The translations under genes were made by a program, and so were the position numbers. Below the pieces are notes generated by a model. That model was not told the DNA's origin and did no database searches. It saw only the letters and a list, made by a program, of their open reading frames with translations. Positions 52,435 through 60,952 of a stretch of 64,000 nt of DNA are shown piece after piece (position 1 is the first letter of the stretch; each line of letters opens with the position of its first letter). Source of the DNA: Bacteroidales bacterium (GTDB taxonomy: Bacteria; Bacteroidota; Bacteroidia; Bacteroidales; VadinHA17); NCBI GenBank assembly GCA_029210565.1, contig JARGFQ010000004.1, positions 124,001-188,000 on the forward strand. Direction: 5' to 3'.

Positions 52435-53943
52435 TCATATTCTCTTGTGAGCTCTTGCTCTGGTAAGTTTCATTTTGCAGACAACAAACTTTTTTAATGA
52501 GAGAAACGATACCGCTCCAAACCCGATGAATAACATTACATGAAAATACAATAAACTAAAATATTTCATTTCCACCGAGGCAATGATACAGTAAAGGAAG
52601 AACAAAGCAATAATGATCTCAAGGACAGTAATATAATTTACTCCCTCCGTTAAATATTTATTTTTCATCCAGCTATCGCTTTTAGACCGGATGTTAAACT
52701 TTGGTGTCCTGAGAAATGAACTCTTTATCCCCAGGAAAGCTTCTCCTACAGCCACCACATTATTCATTGACAGACCCAGAATGAATACCAGGAACAGCCA
52801 GAAATAAACCGGAAAAAGTAAAACTGACTTGAAGGAATGATTTATGGTAAAATATGCGATCCCGTAATAAAAAAGAAGAATCAAAGTCGGGAGTATGAAT
52901 ACAGAGCCTGCTGAGAATAGTGGGATGAATTCAGAGTGATCTTTTTGGATCAGCATTACAGGGTAACTCAGCATTGATACCAGGAAAGAGAATATAAAAA
53001 CCGTACCGTTAAGAAGATGAAATAACCCGTTCACTTTTGTCATGAACGGAATAGGAGCTTTTAAGACTTTCTTTGAGTTTTTAAGAAAATTCTGTACACC
53101 TCCCTTCATCCATCTGAACTGCTGAACTTTAATGGTATTCAGGTCAACCGGCAACTCACCGGGTGTTACCACACTCTCAAGGTACTTTAATTTCCAACCC
53201 TTCAGTTGAGCACGGTAACTTAAATCAAGATCTTCGGTTAAGGTATCTCCCTCCCAGTTTCCTGCATCTATAATGGCAGTCTTTCTCCAGACCCCGGATG
53301 TACCATTAAATCCAATGAAATACCCTGTGCTGTCTCTTCCGCCCTGCTCTATCGTAAAATGAACATCAAGTGCAAAGGCCTGCAACTGAGTAAGCAAAGA
53401 ATAGTCTTTATTCAAATGTCCCCACCGGGTCTGAACAGCACAAATCCCTTCATCCGAAAAGTATGGTATGGTATTAAGCAGGAAATCAGAATCCGGCAAA
53501 AAATCAGCATCGAAAATTGCCACCAGTTCTCCTTGTGATGTTTTTAGACCTTCTCTTAAAGCTCCGGCCTTGAAACCCAACCTGTCAGGCCGGTTAATAT
53601 AACTAATATTCAGACGCTTATCCGCTAATTCCTCTATTTTATTTCTTATAATATCAGACGTCTCATCAGTTGAATCATCAAGTATCTGAATTTCAAATTT
53701 ATCTTTCGGATAGTTTATTCCGGAGATCTTTTCAAGCAAGCGTTCTACTACATATCTTTCATTGTAGATTGGAAGCTGGATAGTAACAAAAGGGTATTGA
53801 GCCGGCATTTCCGGTTTTCCGGGATGAGTATTTCTCTTTCTCCTGCCTTGAAGATAATAATAAGCAAGCTGAAGTTGAAAAAGGCTGAAAAGGAGAATGC
53901 ATGTTAAAGCGAAAAAATAGATGACTAATATAGCAATGTGCAT
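52435..53943 (-). CDS. processive family 2 glycosyltransferase (cellulose-synthase-like)
   Basis: A 502-residue membrane glycosyltransferase. After an N-terminal helix (IYFFALTCILLFSLFQ) the GT-A domain shows VTIQLPIYNERYVVERLL, QILDDSTDETSDI, VAIFDADFLPDSDFLL (DXD), GTSGVWRKTAIIDAG, LTEDLDLSYRAQLKGW (catalytic-type Asp) and VQQFRWMKGG (QxxRW). Four or five C-terminal helices follow. It belongs to the CESA-like/ glucomannan-synthase-like branch that elongates a sugar on a lipid or a polymer. It lies 27 bases after the GT2 gene upstream. Confidence 0.88.
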   Translation of the reverse strand: MHIAILVIYFFALTCILLFSLFQLQLAYYYLQGRRKRNTHPGKPEMPAQYPFVTIQLPIYNERYVVERLLEKISGINYPKDKFEIQILDDSTDETSDIIRNKIEELADKRLNISYINRPDRLGFKAGALREGLKTSQGELVAIFDADFLPDSDFLLNTIPYFSDEGICAVQTRWGHLNKDYSLLTQLQAFALDVHFTIEQGGRDSTGYFIGFNGTSGVWRKTAIIDAGNWEGDTLTEDLDLSYRAQLKGWKLKYLESVVTPGELPVDLNTIKVQQFRWMKGGVQNFLKNSKKVLKAPIPFMTKVNGLFHLLNGTVFIFSFLVSMLSYPVMLIQKDHSEFIPLFSAGSVFILPTLILLFYYGIAYFTINHSFKSVLLFPVYFWLFLVFILGLSMNNVVAVGEAFLGIKSSFLRTPKFNIRSKSDSWMKNKYLTEGVNYITVLEIIIALFFLYCIIASVEMKYFSLLYFHVMLFIGFGAVSFLSLKKFVVCKMKLTRARAHKRI

Positions 53944-53970
53944 AATTATGTGTTTATTAAATATTCATAA

Positions 53971-54660
53971 TCAGATATTTCTGAAAATGGTGAAGAGTAT
54001 TTTAAAGCCAGCTTTCATAGAACCGGTCAGGGTTCCTGAAACTTTAGAAAATCCAATTCTGTGCCTGTAATTCACGGGGATTTCGCAACATTTCATTTTC
54101 ATTTTAGCAGCCTTAACCTGCATCTCAACAGTCCATCCATATGTCTTATCTGCCATCTGAAGCTGCAGAAGTTTATCGAATTTAATAGCCCTGAATGGTC
54201 CCAAATCAGTAAACCTAATTCCATAAAAGATCTTTATAAGAGATGTCGCCAGCCAGTTGCCGAAAACCTGCTGTGGTGTCATTGATCCCTTTTCTCTTAC
54301 TCCCAGTTTTCTTGAGCCGATAACCAAATCACAGTCATTCTCAAGTATTGGTTTGACAATTGAAGGTAATTCCTCCGGGTAATCAGAGTGATCAGCATCA
54401 AGAAATACAATAATATCTGGTTTGATATCCATTTTTTCAAAATATCCGATTCCCTTCAGACAGGCGTAACCGTATCCCTGTCTGTTCTCGAAAAGCACCG
54501 TGGCACCATTCTTTGAAGCAGCATCAGCCGTATCATCTTCAGAGTTATTGTCAACTACAACAATCTCAGAAACAACATTTGCCGGAATTTCCTTTAATAC
54601 CTCCCCGATTGCATTTTCCTCATTAAATGCAGGAATGACAACAACAATTACAGGCGTCAT
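53971..54660 (-). CDS. family 2 glycosyltransferase, polyprenyl-phosphate sugar synthase-like
   Basis: A 229-residue cytoplasmic GT-A enzyme of the dolichol-phosphate mannosyltransferase (DPM1) group: VVVIPAFNEENAIGEVLKEI, IVVVDNNSEDDTADAA, GYGYACLKGIGYF, IIVFLDADHSDYPEELPSIV (DXD) and LVIGSRKLG. No C-terminal membrane helices, as in the short DPM1-like forms. It probably makes a polyprenyl-phosphate sugar for the GT-C enzyme of the same operon. It overlaps the polyferredoxin gene by four bases. Confidence 0.88.
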   Translation of the reverse strand: MTPVIVVVIPAFNEENAIGEVLKEIPANVVSEIVVVDNNSEDDTADAASKNGATVLFENRQGYGYACLKGIGYFEKMDIKPDIIVFLDADHSDYPEELPSIVKPILENDCDLVIGSRKLGVREKGSMTPQQVFGNWLATSLIKIFYGIRFTDLGPFRAIKFDKLLQLQMADKTYGWTVEMQVKAAKMKMKCCEIPVNYRHRIGFSKVSGTLTGSMKAGFKILFTIFRNI

Positions 54661-56216
54661 GATATATTGTTCAGATTTCCGGTGAGTACCGGATTCTCTT
54701 TTATACGACCTTTTACAGGACCATTCTCAAGTTTCAGGACACCGCGGGGACATACAGCAGCGCAAATTCCGCATCCTACACAAGAAGCTCTTACAATATT
54801 CTGCCCGTTTTGGGCATATGAGCGCACATCAATACCCATTTCGCAATATGTTGAACAATTGCCGCATGATATACACTGTCCCCCGTTGGTTGTTATCCGG
54901 AATCGCGATTTGAAACGTTGAATAATACCCAGGTAACCTGCCAACGGACAAAAGAAGCGACACCATACTCTGTTCCCCATTACAGGATAGAAGCCAGTTC
55001 CAATGACACCGGCGAGAACTGATCCGACAAGGAATCCATAAATTCCATGCAGGACATTCACGGGTGCTCCAAAAATATTATTGTCAGGCAGAAACATCGA
55101 AACGATTGTAAGAAGGGTCATCACGGAAGCAAAAACCAGCACGGAATAGATTGCTATCCGTTCGAATTTCCAGGCCTTTAATGATTTGTCAGATAGTTGC
55201 CTGAATGGATCACCGGCTGTTTCAGCCAGACCCCCACACCCGCAGACCCATGAACAATACCACCGTTTCCCATACAGCCATGTAAAGAGTGGTACTGCAA
55301 TTATGATAAGTGCAATTCCCCAAAACAGCATAAAATATCCGAGAGTGCCCGCGCTGAGGTATTCATTGATTCTGTATGAGAAGAAAAAGGAATAGTCAAG
55401 TGGCCAGATATTTTTGAAGTCCATATATGGTTTTTGCAGTATTGTCAGTATCTGTGGAATGCTAAAGGCAATGACAGTCTGGAAAAAGATCACAGATATT
55501 GTACGCAATATCTGGTATCGGTTATGCCTGTACCTGATAATGAAACGGATGCCCATCACCAGTATGAATATCGTATACAGCAGGCCGTACATAAACCATT
55601 TACCGGCCGGGGATCCCAGGATTGATTCACTTACAGGATCTGTAATGGCTATCATTTCGGTAATATGAACCGGAAGAAAGTAAAGGAAAACATAGAATAG
55701 AACCAGGTAGGCTGAAAGCGAGTAACCGAGCCACTTTCTGGCAGTAAGCGGATTGAAGTATATACCGTTGTTTTTTATTCCGGGTTTTTCATGTTTCAGT
55801 TTTGGCATATAAATCATTAATGCCCCAAGTATACCCGGCAAGAATACCAGAATAAAGAAAAGAGCTCTGTTTTTTGCGTAAAAGCCTGTTAATCCGCCTT
55901 TTGCAATTTGGAAGACCATCTCTGGCATATTATAGATGACCAGGTTTGTTCTTCCATCTTGCTTTAACTTGTCATTCATAACTGTCAGGGCAGGTGAGAC
56001 GCGTCTTACAATCTCATATTTGGACAGATTTTGAACAGGAATTGTTCCCAGCTCAGTTGTTAAGATCTCCAATTGTTCATCATTTAAACCTGATGATCTC
56101 AGAGAAGTGGCTGTAATTTCGTATTTGCCAATAAACAATGTGATGTTAAACAGGAAGAATGCGGACAGGAAAATTATCCATCCTGCAATAGTTGTATTAT
56201 TTGCTCTCGTACTCAT
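54657..56216 (-). CDS. membrane-bound polyferredoxin (NapH/CcoG-like 4Fe-4S protein)
   Basis: A 519-residue inner-membrane redox protein. An N-terminal helix and periplasmic loop are followed by about eight more helices. A first pair of cysteine motifs, WYCSWVCGCGGLAE (near 315) and CRFFCPLAGYLG (near 420), is typical of NapH-type proteins. Two [4Fe-4S] motifs, CISCGNCSTYCEMGIDV and CVGCGICAAVCPRGVL, lie close to the C terminus on the cytoplasmic side. It could draw electrons from quinol and deliver them to a cytoplasmic enzyme. It lies nine bases after the flavin oxidoreductase gene, so those two may form a reductase pair serving the operon's chemistry. Confidence 0.85.
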   Translation of the reverse strand: MSTRANNTTIAGWIIFLSAFFLFNITLFIGKYEITATSLRSSGLNDEQLEILTTELGTIPVQNLSKYEIVRRVSPALTVMNDKLKQDGRTNLVIYNMPEMVFQIAKGGLTGFYAKNRALFFILVFLPGILGALMIYMPKLKHEKPGIKNNGIYFNPLTARKWLGYSLSAYLVLFYVFLYFLPVHITEMIAITDPVSESILGSPAGKWFMYGLLYTIFILVMGIRFIIRYRHNRYQILRTISVIFFQTVIAFSIPQILTILQKPYMDFKNIWPLDYSFFFSYRINEYLSAGTLGYFMLFWGIALIIIAVPLFTWLYGKRWYCSWVCGCGGLAETAGDPFRQLSDKSLKAWKFERIAIYSVLVFASVMTLLTIVSMFLPDNNIFGAPVNVLHGIYGFLVGSVLAGVIGTGFYPVMGNRVWCRFFCPLAGYLGIIQRFKSRFRITTNGGQCISCGNCSTYCEMGIDVRSYAQNGQNIVRASCVGCGICAAVCPRGVLKLENGPVKGRIKENPVLTGNLNNIS

Positions 56217-56225
56217 AGTAGGGAT

Positions 56226-57485
56226 TTATAAAGTGGACAGATCGGGCTTCAGGAAGAATTCCGGATCGAACAGCGCTTCACTCAGGTGTTCCAGCATGTA
56301 ATCAGCAGTATATCCTTCTGTTATCCATTTATCAAGCACATCATGTCTTAATCTTATACCCAATGCATTTACCCCTGTCAGTTGCTGATTCTCTTTTAAG
56401 AAGACCAGTCTGAGCGCCTGATTTTTCTTAATATTTTCACGGTACCAGGTATCTTCATTATCCTTCAGGGTTGGAAATACCCATCCATATGTCTGATATT
56501 CGGTGTCGAAAAATTTTGCCGAGTTAAACCAGATTCCCGGTTTGTAAGGCAATCTGTTCCGGGTAATTGTCTGGGCCACTGTTTCGCCCATGATACGACC
56601 AGTGTACCAAACCTGCTCAACGGGTTTGCGTCCATCCGGAGGAGTCCTGTGCTGAGCACAATCGCCTATGGCATAAACATCCTTAACATTTGTTTCGAGG
56701 TATTCATCTACTAAAACGCCCCGGTCAGTTTCGATTCCACTATTTAGTAAAAAGGAAATATTCGGCGATACACCGACAGTTAAGCCAACAAACTGGCAGG
56801 TGAATTCCTCACCAGCGGAGTCAATTACGGATTTAATATAGCCTTCTTCATCCCCTAAAATTTCCTTTAATTCGGTTTTGAGCTTCAGGTTCACATGGTG
56901 CGACCTGATAATACGGTTAATCATCTCTGATTCCTCCGCTGGCAGGATTTTACTCCAGAAGCTCTTTTCGCGAACGAGGAAAGTAACTCCGATATTTCTT
57001 GACAGAAGCATTTCAACCAGTTCGATGCCAATCAGGCCTCCACCCACAACAACTGCATTATTGATCCTGGGTGAATTTCTCTCCAGCATATCAAGATCGT
57101 TCCTGCTATACATTCCGTGAACGCCATTTAAGTCCTGACCCGGCCATCCGAATTTGTTGGGTTTTGAGCCTGTGGCAATTATCAGGACATCATATTCAAT
57201 TGCAGCACTGCTTCCTGTCAGAATTTTCCTGTTGTTTATGTCAACTGATTCCACATGATCAAAAACCAGATCGATCCTGTTTTTCTTCCAGAACCAATCC
57301 TCATAAGGTTTGGTATGCTCGTATTTCATGTGGCCCATGTAGATATACATAAGGGCGGTGCGACTGAAGAAGTGCTCAGTTTCTGAAGAGATGACAGTTA
57401 TTTTGTCATCACTGTTTTTACGGATATGCCTGGCAGCGGTGATGCCGGAAATCCCGTTTCCGATTATTACAATTTGCCTGATCAT
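56226..57485 (-). CDS. FAD-dependent NAD(P)H oxidoreductase (ferredoxin-reductase/NirB-like)
   Basis: A 419-residue class with two Rossmann folds: IVIIGNGISGITAARHIRK at the N terminus (FAD) and NNAVVVGGGLIGIELVEMLLSR in the middle (NAD(P)H), plus YDVLIIATGSKPN and VYAIGDCAQH. There is no CXXC redox pair, so electrons probably go to a protein partner such as a ferredoxin or rubredoxin. The C-terminal 90 residues (TYGWVFPTLKDNEDTWY, VNALGIRLRHDVLDKW) are less typical. The start overlaps the purine nucleoside phosphorylase stop by four bases. Confidence 0.88.
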   Translation of the reverse strand: MIRQIVIIGNGISGITAARHIRKNSDDKITVISSETEHFFSRTALMYIYMGHMKYEHTKPYEDWFWKKNRIDLVFDHVESVDINNRKILTGSSAAIEYDVLIIATGSKPNKFGWPGQDLNGVHGMYSRNDLDMLERNSPRINNAVVVGGGLIGIELVEMLLSRNIGVTFLVREKSFWSKILPAEESEMINRIIRSHHVNLKLKTELKEILGDEEGYIKSVIDSAGEEFTCQFVGLTVGVSPNISFLLNSGIETDRGVLVDEYLETNVKDVYAIGDCAQHRTPPDGRKPVEQVWYTGRIMGETVAQTITRNRLPYKPGIWFNSAKFFDTEYQTYGWVFPTLKDNEDTWYRENIKKNQALRLVFLKENQQLTGVNALGIRLRHDVLDKWITEGYTADYMLEHLSEALFDPEFFLKPDLSTL

Positions 57486-58294
57486 AGTGTTTCAATTAGC
57501 TTTGTATAGATCCTTACCAAGTCTTTTTCTGCTTCCCCGGCAACTGCAATTATATCATTAATATCAACAGGTTTCAGATGCTCCGGATCACATTCATCTG
57601 TTATCACGGATATTGCTGAACAGGGTAATCCGATATGGTTCGCCACGATCACTTCAGGTACTGTTGACATTCCTACCGCGTCGGCGCCAACGACTTTCAA
57701 CAGGCGGTATTCCGCGCGAGTTTCCAGATTGGGTCCCTGAACTGAAGCATAAACACCTGAATGCAGAACAATATTTTCTTTTGCCGCTATAACCAGAAGC
57801 CTCTTATTCAGATCTTGAGAATAGGGGCAGCTCATATCCGGGAAACGTGGTCCCTGACTTTCATCATTCTTTCCCCTCAGGGGGTTTTCAGGCAATAAAT
57901 TAATATGGTCGGATACAAGCATTAAGGAACCCTTCCTGTAATCAGGGTTTATTGCACCTGCTGCATTTGAGAGCAAAAGGAATTTAATGCCCATGGCTTT
58001 CATTACTCTTATCGGAAAGGTGATCTGTTGCATTGAATATCCTTCATAATAGTGAAGCCTGCCTTGCATTGCCAACACCTTTTTCCCACCAAGTGTTCCT
58101 GATATAAGTTTGCCCGAATGAAATTCAACTGTTGATTTTTCAAAATTCGGGATCACTTCATAGTTAATTTCCTGATCAATGGAGATAAGGTTAACCATCT
58201 TGCCCAGGCCTGTTCCAAGAACAATTCCAATTTCAGGATCTTTGATCCCGTTACTTTCAAGATAGCTGACAGTTTGTCTGATCTTCTCGTTCAT
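57482..58294 (-). CDS. purine nucleoside phosphorylase (trimeric PNP/MTAP family)
   Basis: A 270-residue phosphorylase. IGIVLGTGLGKM (phosphate loop), FHSGKL, MQGRLHYYEGYSMQQITFP, LLLSNAAGAINP, SDHINLLPENPL, SVQGPNLETRAEYRLLKVVGADAVGMSTVPEV (split at the active-site Glu) and SAISVITDECDP are present. The ITD segment has Asp where guanosine/inosine-specific PNPs usually have Asn; MTAP-type enzymes that accept adenine also have Asp here. That would fit depurination of an adenosyl adduct made by the neighbouring ArsS, although ordinary purine salvage is not excluded. Confidence 0.92.
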   Translation of the reverse strand: MNEKIRQTVSYLESNGIKDPEIGIVLGTGLGKMVNLISIDQEINYEVIPNFEKSTVEFHSGKLISGTLGGKKVLAMQGRLHYYEGYSMQQITFPIRVMKAMGIKFLLLSNAAGAINPDYRKGSLMLVSDHINLLPENPLRGKNDESQGPRFPDMSCPYSQDLNKRLLVIAAKENIVLHSGVYASVQGPNLETRAEYRLLKVVGADAVGMSTVPEVIVANHIGLPCSAISVITDECDPEHLKPVDINDIIAVAGEAEKDLVRIYTKLIETL

Positions 58295-58352
58295 AAGATA
58301 TTCTTTCCAAAATAAGACGAAATCTATTTCACTGAAACTCCGGTACTATACA

Positions 58353-58372
58353 TAATACATTAATGTATTATT
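58353..58372 (+). promoter_or_regulatory. 20-base perfect palindrome, candidate operator
   Basis: ATAATACATTAATGTATTAT is identical to its reverse complement. It lies in the 121-base gap between the DUF2064 and PNP genes, 59 bases upstream of the PNP start, with a weak -7-like TATTTTGG between. Size and AT-rich centre suit a dimeric repressor (ArsR, MarR or TetR type); no regulator gene is nearby. Confidence 0.5.
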
Positions 58373-58415
58373 CCAGACGGCATCTGCAATCTGTCGGGAA
58401 ATGGGCGTTTCTTCG

Positions 58416-59045
58416 CTATGGGTTGGTATTATTATGCTTATCATACAGGAATCTTTTTAACTTGCTGTATTTCATAACATCCTCTAATCTGTCCACATCA
58501 TTTAAAGCATCAATCATACTATAGCTGATTGCCCTGTGGTCCATAATATGAATTGTCTGATTCAATACTTCGGATGATCCCCACGTGATACCCAGGAACA
58601 GCTCAGGGATCGCTCTCCTGAGTCCTATCAGGTAATATCCCCCATCAGTTGCCGGGCCGATAACACAATCTGAATTCCGGAGCGATTCAAAAGCTTTGTT
58701 GATGACCTCGGGTGTAAGTTCAAAACAATCACTGCCGATCAAAACTGTCCTTTCATATCCCTTACTGAATGATTCCATGAAAGCATTGCTCATTCGCTCA
58801 CCAAGACCGATGCCTTTCTGAATCTGTGGTTCAAAAAAAACCCCCGGATCAATAGTCTCGTCAATTTCATCACTGAAATATAATGCCTTGTCTGATTTAA
58901 CCGGAATCGCATTCCTGAAAACTGCGGATAACAATTCATTATATATGGCCAAGGCTACTTTGCTCCCTGTTTCTTCAGCAAGCCTGGTTTTTACCAGCCC
59001 ATGAACCGGATTCCGGATAAAAACAATAAGCAGGTTCTTATTCAT
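58416..59045 (-). CDS. DUF2064 glycosyltransferase-like protein of arsenosugar clusters
   Basis: A 209-residue GT-A/nucleotidyltransferase-fold protein. Start at 59045 (MNKNLLIVFIRNPVHGLVKTRL) matches family starts; the open frame continues upstream to 59129. Motifs: VFIRNPVHGLVKTRLAEETG, GIGLGERMSNAFMESF, VLIGSDCFELTPEVINKAF, VIGPATDGGYYLIGLR and LNDVDRLEDVM. This family (DUF2064) is repeatedly annotated as an arsenosugar biosynthesis glycosyltransferase because of its neighbours; its activity is not established to my knowledge. It overlaps the rhodanese gene by eight bases. Confidence 0.82.
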   Translation of the reverse strand: MNKNLLIVFIRNPVHGLVKTRLAEETGSKVALAIYNELLSAVFRNAIPVKSDKALYFSDEIDETIDPGVFFEPQIQKGIGLGERMSNAFMESFSKGYERTVLIGSDCFELTPEVINKAFESLRNSDCVIGPATDGGYYLIGLRRAIPELFLGITWGSSEVLNQTIHIMDHRAISYSMIDALNDVDRLEDVMKYSKLKRFLYDKHNNTNP

Positions 59046-59541
59046 AAGTTTTAATTCCCTTTTCCAGCCATTTGCCCCATTTTTTATTATAGGGATGGAT
59101 TCTTTGTGTGGTTTTATTATCAGGATCAATTACAGGGTAGCCATTATTAATCCATTCAAAGATTCCGCCATACAAATTCATGGTATTGACATAACCCGCC
59201 CTGATAAGTTTCTCCCCAACTCTTTCGCTGCGATAGCCTATTGAACAATAAGCAACAATTACTGCATCTTTAGGTATTCCGGCAACTATCGAAATATTGA
59301 ATGACTCATATCCAACATGAAGGGCGTTTCTTATGTGGCTGACTTTATATTCATCCGGTTCCCTTGTGTCGAGCAGGATAATATTATCATTCTTTTCAAT
59401 TATCCGGATTAATTCGTAAGGCTTTATCAATGGAACACTTTTACTGTATAATGAATTAAGCATTGAGTGATATCTACTCCCCGACTGAGCAGAGGTTATT
59501 GCATTTAAGAATATGAGCACTGTCATTACCTGCAATCTCAT
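59038..59541 (-). CDS. exported rhodanese-like protein
   Basis: A 167-residue protein. Start at 59541 (MRLQVMTVLIFLNAITSAQ) gives a signal peptide; the frame extends upstream into the ArsS gene, which is unlikely to be used. The rhodanese domain shows IILLDTREPDEYKVSHIRNA (CH2A-like) and the active-site loop VAYCSIGYRSERVGEKL with the catalytic Cys. The periplasmic location is unusual beside a cytoplasmic radical SAM enzyme. It would transfer sulfur, or possibly handle other thiophilic groups such as arsenicals; that last point is inference. Confidence 0.82.
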   Translation of the reverse strand: MRLQVMTVLIFLNAITSAQSGSRYHSMLNSLYSKSVPLIKPYELIRIIEKNDNIILLDTREPDEYKVSHIRNALHVGYESFNISIVAGIPKDAVIVAYCSIGYRSERVGEKLIRAGYVNTMNLYGGIFEWINNGYPVIDPDNKTTQRIHPYNKKWGKWLEKGIKTYE

Positions 59542-59558
59542 AATACAAACAGAAAAAA

Positions 59559-60611
59559 TTATGCTGTGGATCCTCCGCAACTTGAACCTGCGCCGGCAGT
59601 GCAACCATAACAATGTTGCGATACTTTAACGTTACGGTTTAAAATAAACTCTGCATCAAAATTGGAGATATGATTGTTTCGGTTTTGTGACACTTTAAGA
59701 TCAAGCATCTGATTAAAATCACAATCATAAAGATAACCGTCCCAGTTTACAGAAATCATATTGAGACACATAGCTCCCATAGCTGCAACGGGATTAAATG
59801 CATTTACCAGGTTCTCGATATAAGCCACGTAATTATCAGAGCGCATAAGATAATCGAGAAACCGGCTTACCGGCATATTGGTCATTGTATAAAGATTGTT
59901 AAATACAATACCGTAACCCTTGTACAGTTCTCGTTTAAATTCCTCTTCCAACTGTTTCTGAGGTGCTGACAGAAATGCCCCGGATGGATTATAAACAAGA
60001 TTCAAGACCAGGCCTGTACCATTTCTTCCATAACCATTTGCATTAAGCATTTGTAACCCCCTGACCGATGCATCGAATACTCCTTTCCCTCTTACCCTGT
60101 CTGTGCGATCAGCACTATAAAAAGGTAATGAGGCAACCACTTCCACTCTGTTTTCTGCAAAAAAAACAGGCAGGTCATTGTATTCATCTCCCGAAAAGAA
60201 AATGGTTAAATTACAGCGTACAATAACTCTTTTATCAAGTTTTCTGCATTCCTTTACAAACCAGCGAAAATTGGGATTCATCTCCGGTGCGCCACCAGTA
60301 ATGTCAACAACCGGAATATTATGCTTATTAACTGCTTCCAGACAATATTCCATGGTTCTTCTGTCCATTATTTCGGTATGTGAAGGGCCGGCATTAACAT
60401 GGCAATGCTTGCAAGCCTGGTTGCATAACTTCCCGAAATTAACCTGGAATATTTCAAGCCCGACAGGATTAAAGTTGTTAATACCTGACAGGGCTAGTTT
60501 ATCCATGAAATAGGGAACCTGCTTTGAAATCCTGGTTATTTCATCAAGTGCCTTAAGCTGACTGTCTGTATCTGATACCAAATCGATTCTATTTTGCTTT
60601 TCAGATCGCAT
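59559..60611 (-). CDS. arsS: ArsS-type radical SAM protein (arsenosugar biosynthesis family)
   Basis: A 350-residue radical SAM enzyme. The [4Fe-4S] motif is CNQACKHCH (FGKLCNQACKHCHVNAGPSH), followed by VVDITGGAPEMNPNFRWFV (SAM-binding GG-P) and ASLPFYSADRTDRVRGKGVF. The C-terminal part carries DGYLYDCDFNQMLDL and HCYGCTAGAGSSCGGSTA, the Cys-rich tail of ArsS. Family members are thought to join the 5'-deoxyadenosyl group of SAM to dimethylarsenite, giving a dimethylarsinoyl-adenosine. Some relatives have selenocysteine in the tail; here the frame reads Cys. No ArsM methyltransferase gene is in the window. It lies three bases after the peroxidase-like gene. Confidence 0.88.
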   Translation of the reverse strand: MRSEKQNRIDLVSDTDSQLKALDEITRISKQVPYFMDKLALSGINNFNPVGLEIFQVNFGKLCNQACKHCHVNAGPSHTEIMDRRTMEYCLEAVNKHNIPVVDITGGAPEMNPNFRWFVKECRKLDKRVIVRCNLTIFFSGDEYNDLPVFFAENRVEVVASLPFYSADRTDRVRGKGVFDASVRGLQMLNANGYGRNGTGLVLNLVYNPSGAFLSAPQKQLEEEFKRELYKGYGIVFNNLYTMTNMPVSRFLDYLMRSDNYVAYIENLVNAFNPVAAMGAMCLNMISVNWDGYLYDCDFNQMLDLKVSQNRNNHISNFDAEFILNRNVKVSQHCYGCTAGAGSSCGGSTA

Positions 60612-60614
60612 TAT

Positions 60615-60950
60615 TCAGAGAGTGAGATTCTTTACCTTATTCATCATCTGGACACTGTGAGCAAGTATTGCGCCTCCTTTGATTGCTGCTCCAACATGTA
60701 CGGCTTCCATCATCTGCTGTTCAGAATATCCGTTTCTTAAACAATCTGTTGTATATGCATCTATGCAATAAGGACACTGAACAACATGTGCCACTGCAAG
60801 GGCTATAAGTCCTTTCTCTTTTCCCGATAAGGCTCCGTCATTAAATACTTCTCCGTACCAGTCAAAGAATTTATCTGCCATTTCTTTCTGATAATCACCA
60901 ATATCGGCAAATTTCTTAAGATCTTCAGCATTGTAGTAGGTTTTTTCCAT
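60615..60950 (-). CDS. AhpD/carboxymuconolactone-decarboxylase-like protein of ArsS clusters
   Basis: A 111-residue helical protein of the CMD/AhpD fold. The redox pair is in VVQCPYCIDAYTTDCLRNG (CPYC), and the conserved His follows later in AVHVGAAIKGG. Such proteins accompany ArsS in many genomes and are annotated as arsenosugar-biosynthesis-associated peroxidase-like proteins. It may reduce or protect the thiol-sensitive arsenical or the radical enzyme. It lies two bases after the DUF547 gene and three before arsS, tightly coupled. Confidence 0.87.
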   Translation of the reverse strand: MEKTYYNAEDLKKFADIGDYQKEMADKFFDWYGEVFNDGALSGKEKGLIALAVAHVVQCPYCIDAYTTDCLRNGYSEQQMMEAVHVGAAIKGGAILAHSVQMMNKVKNLTL

Positions 60951-60952
60951 AA

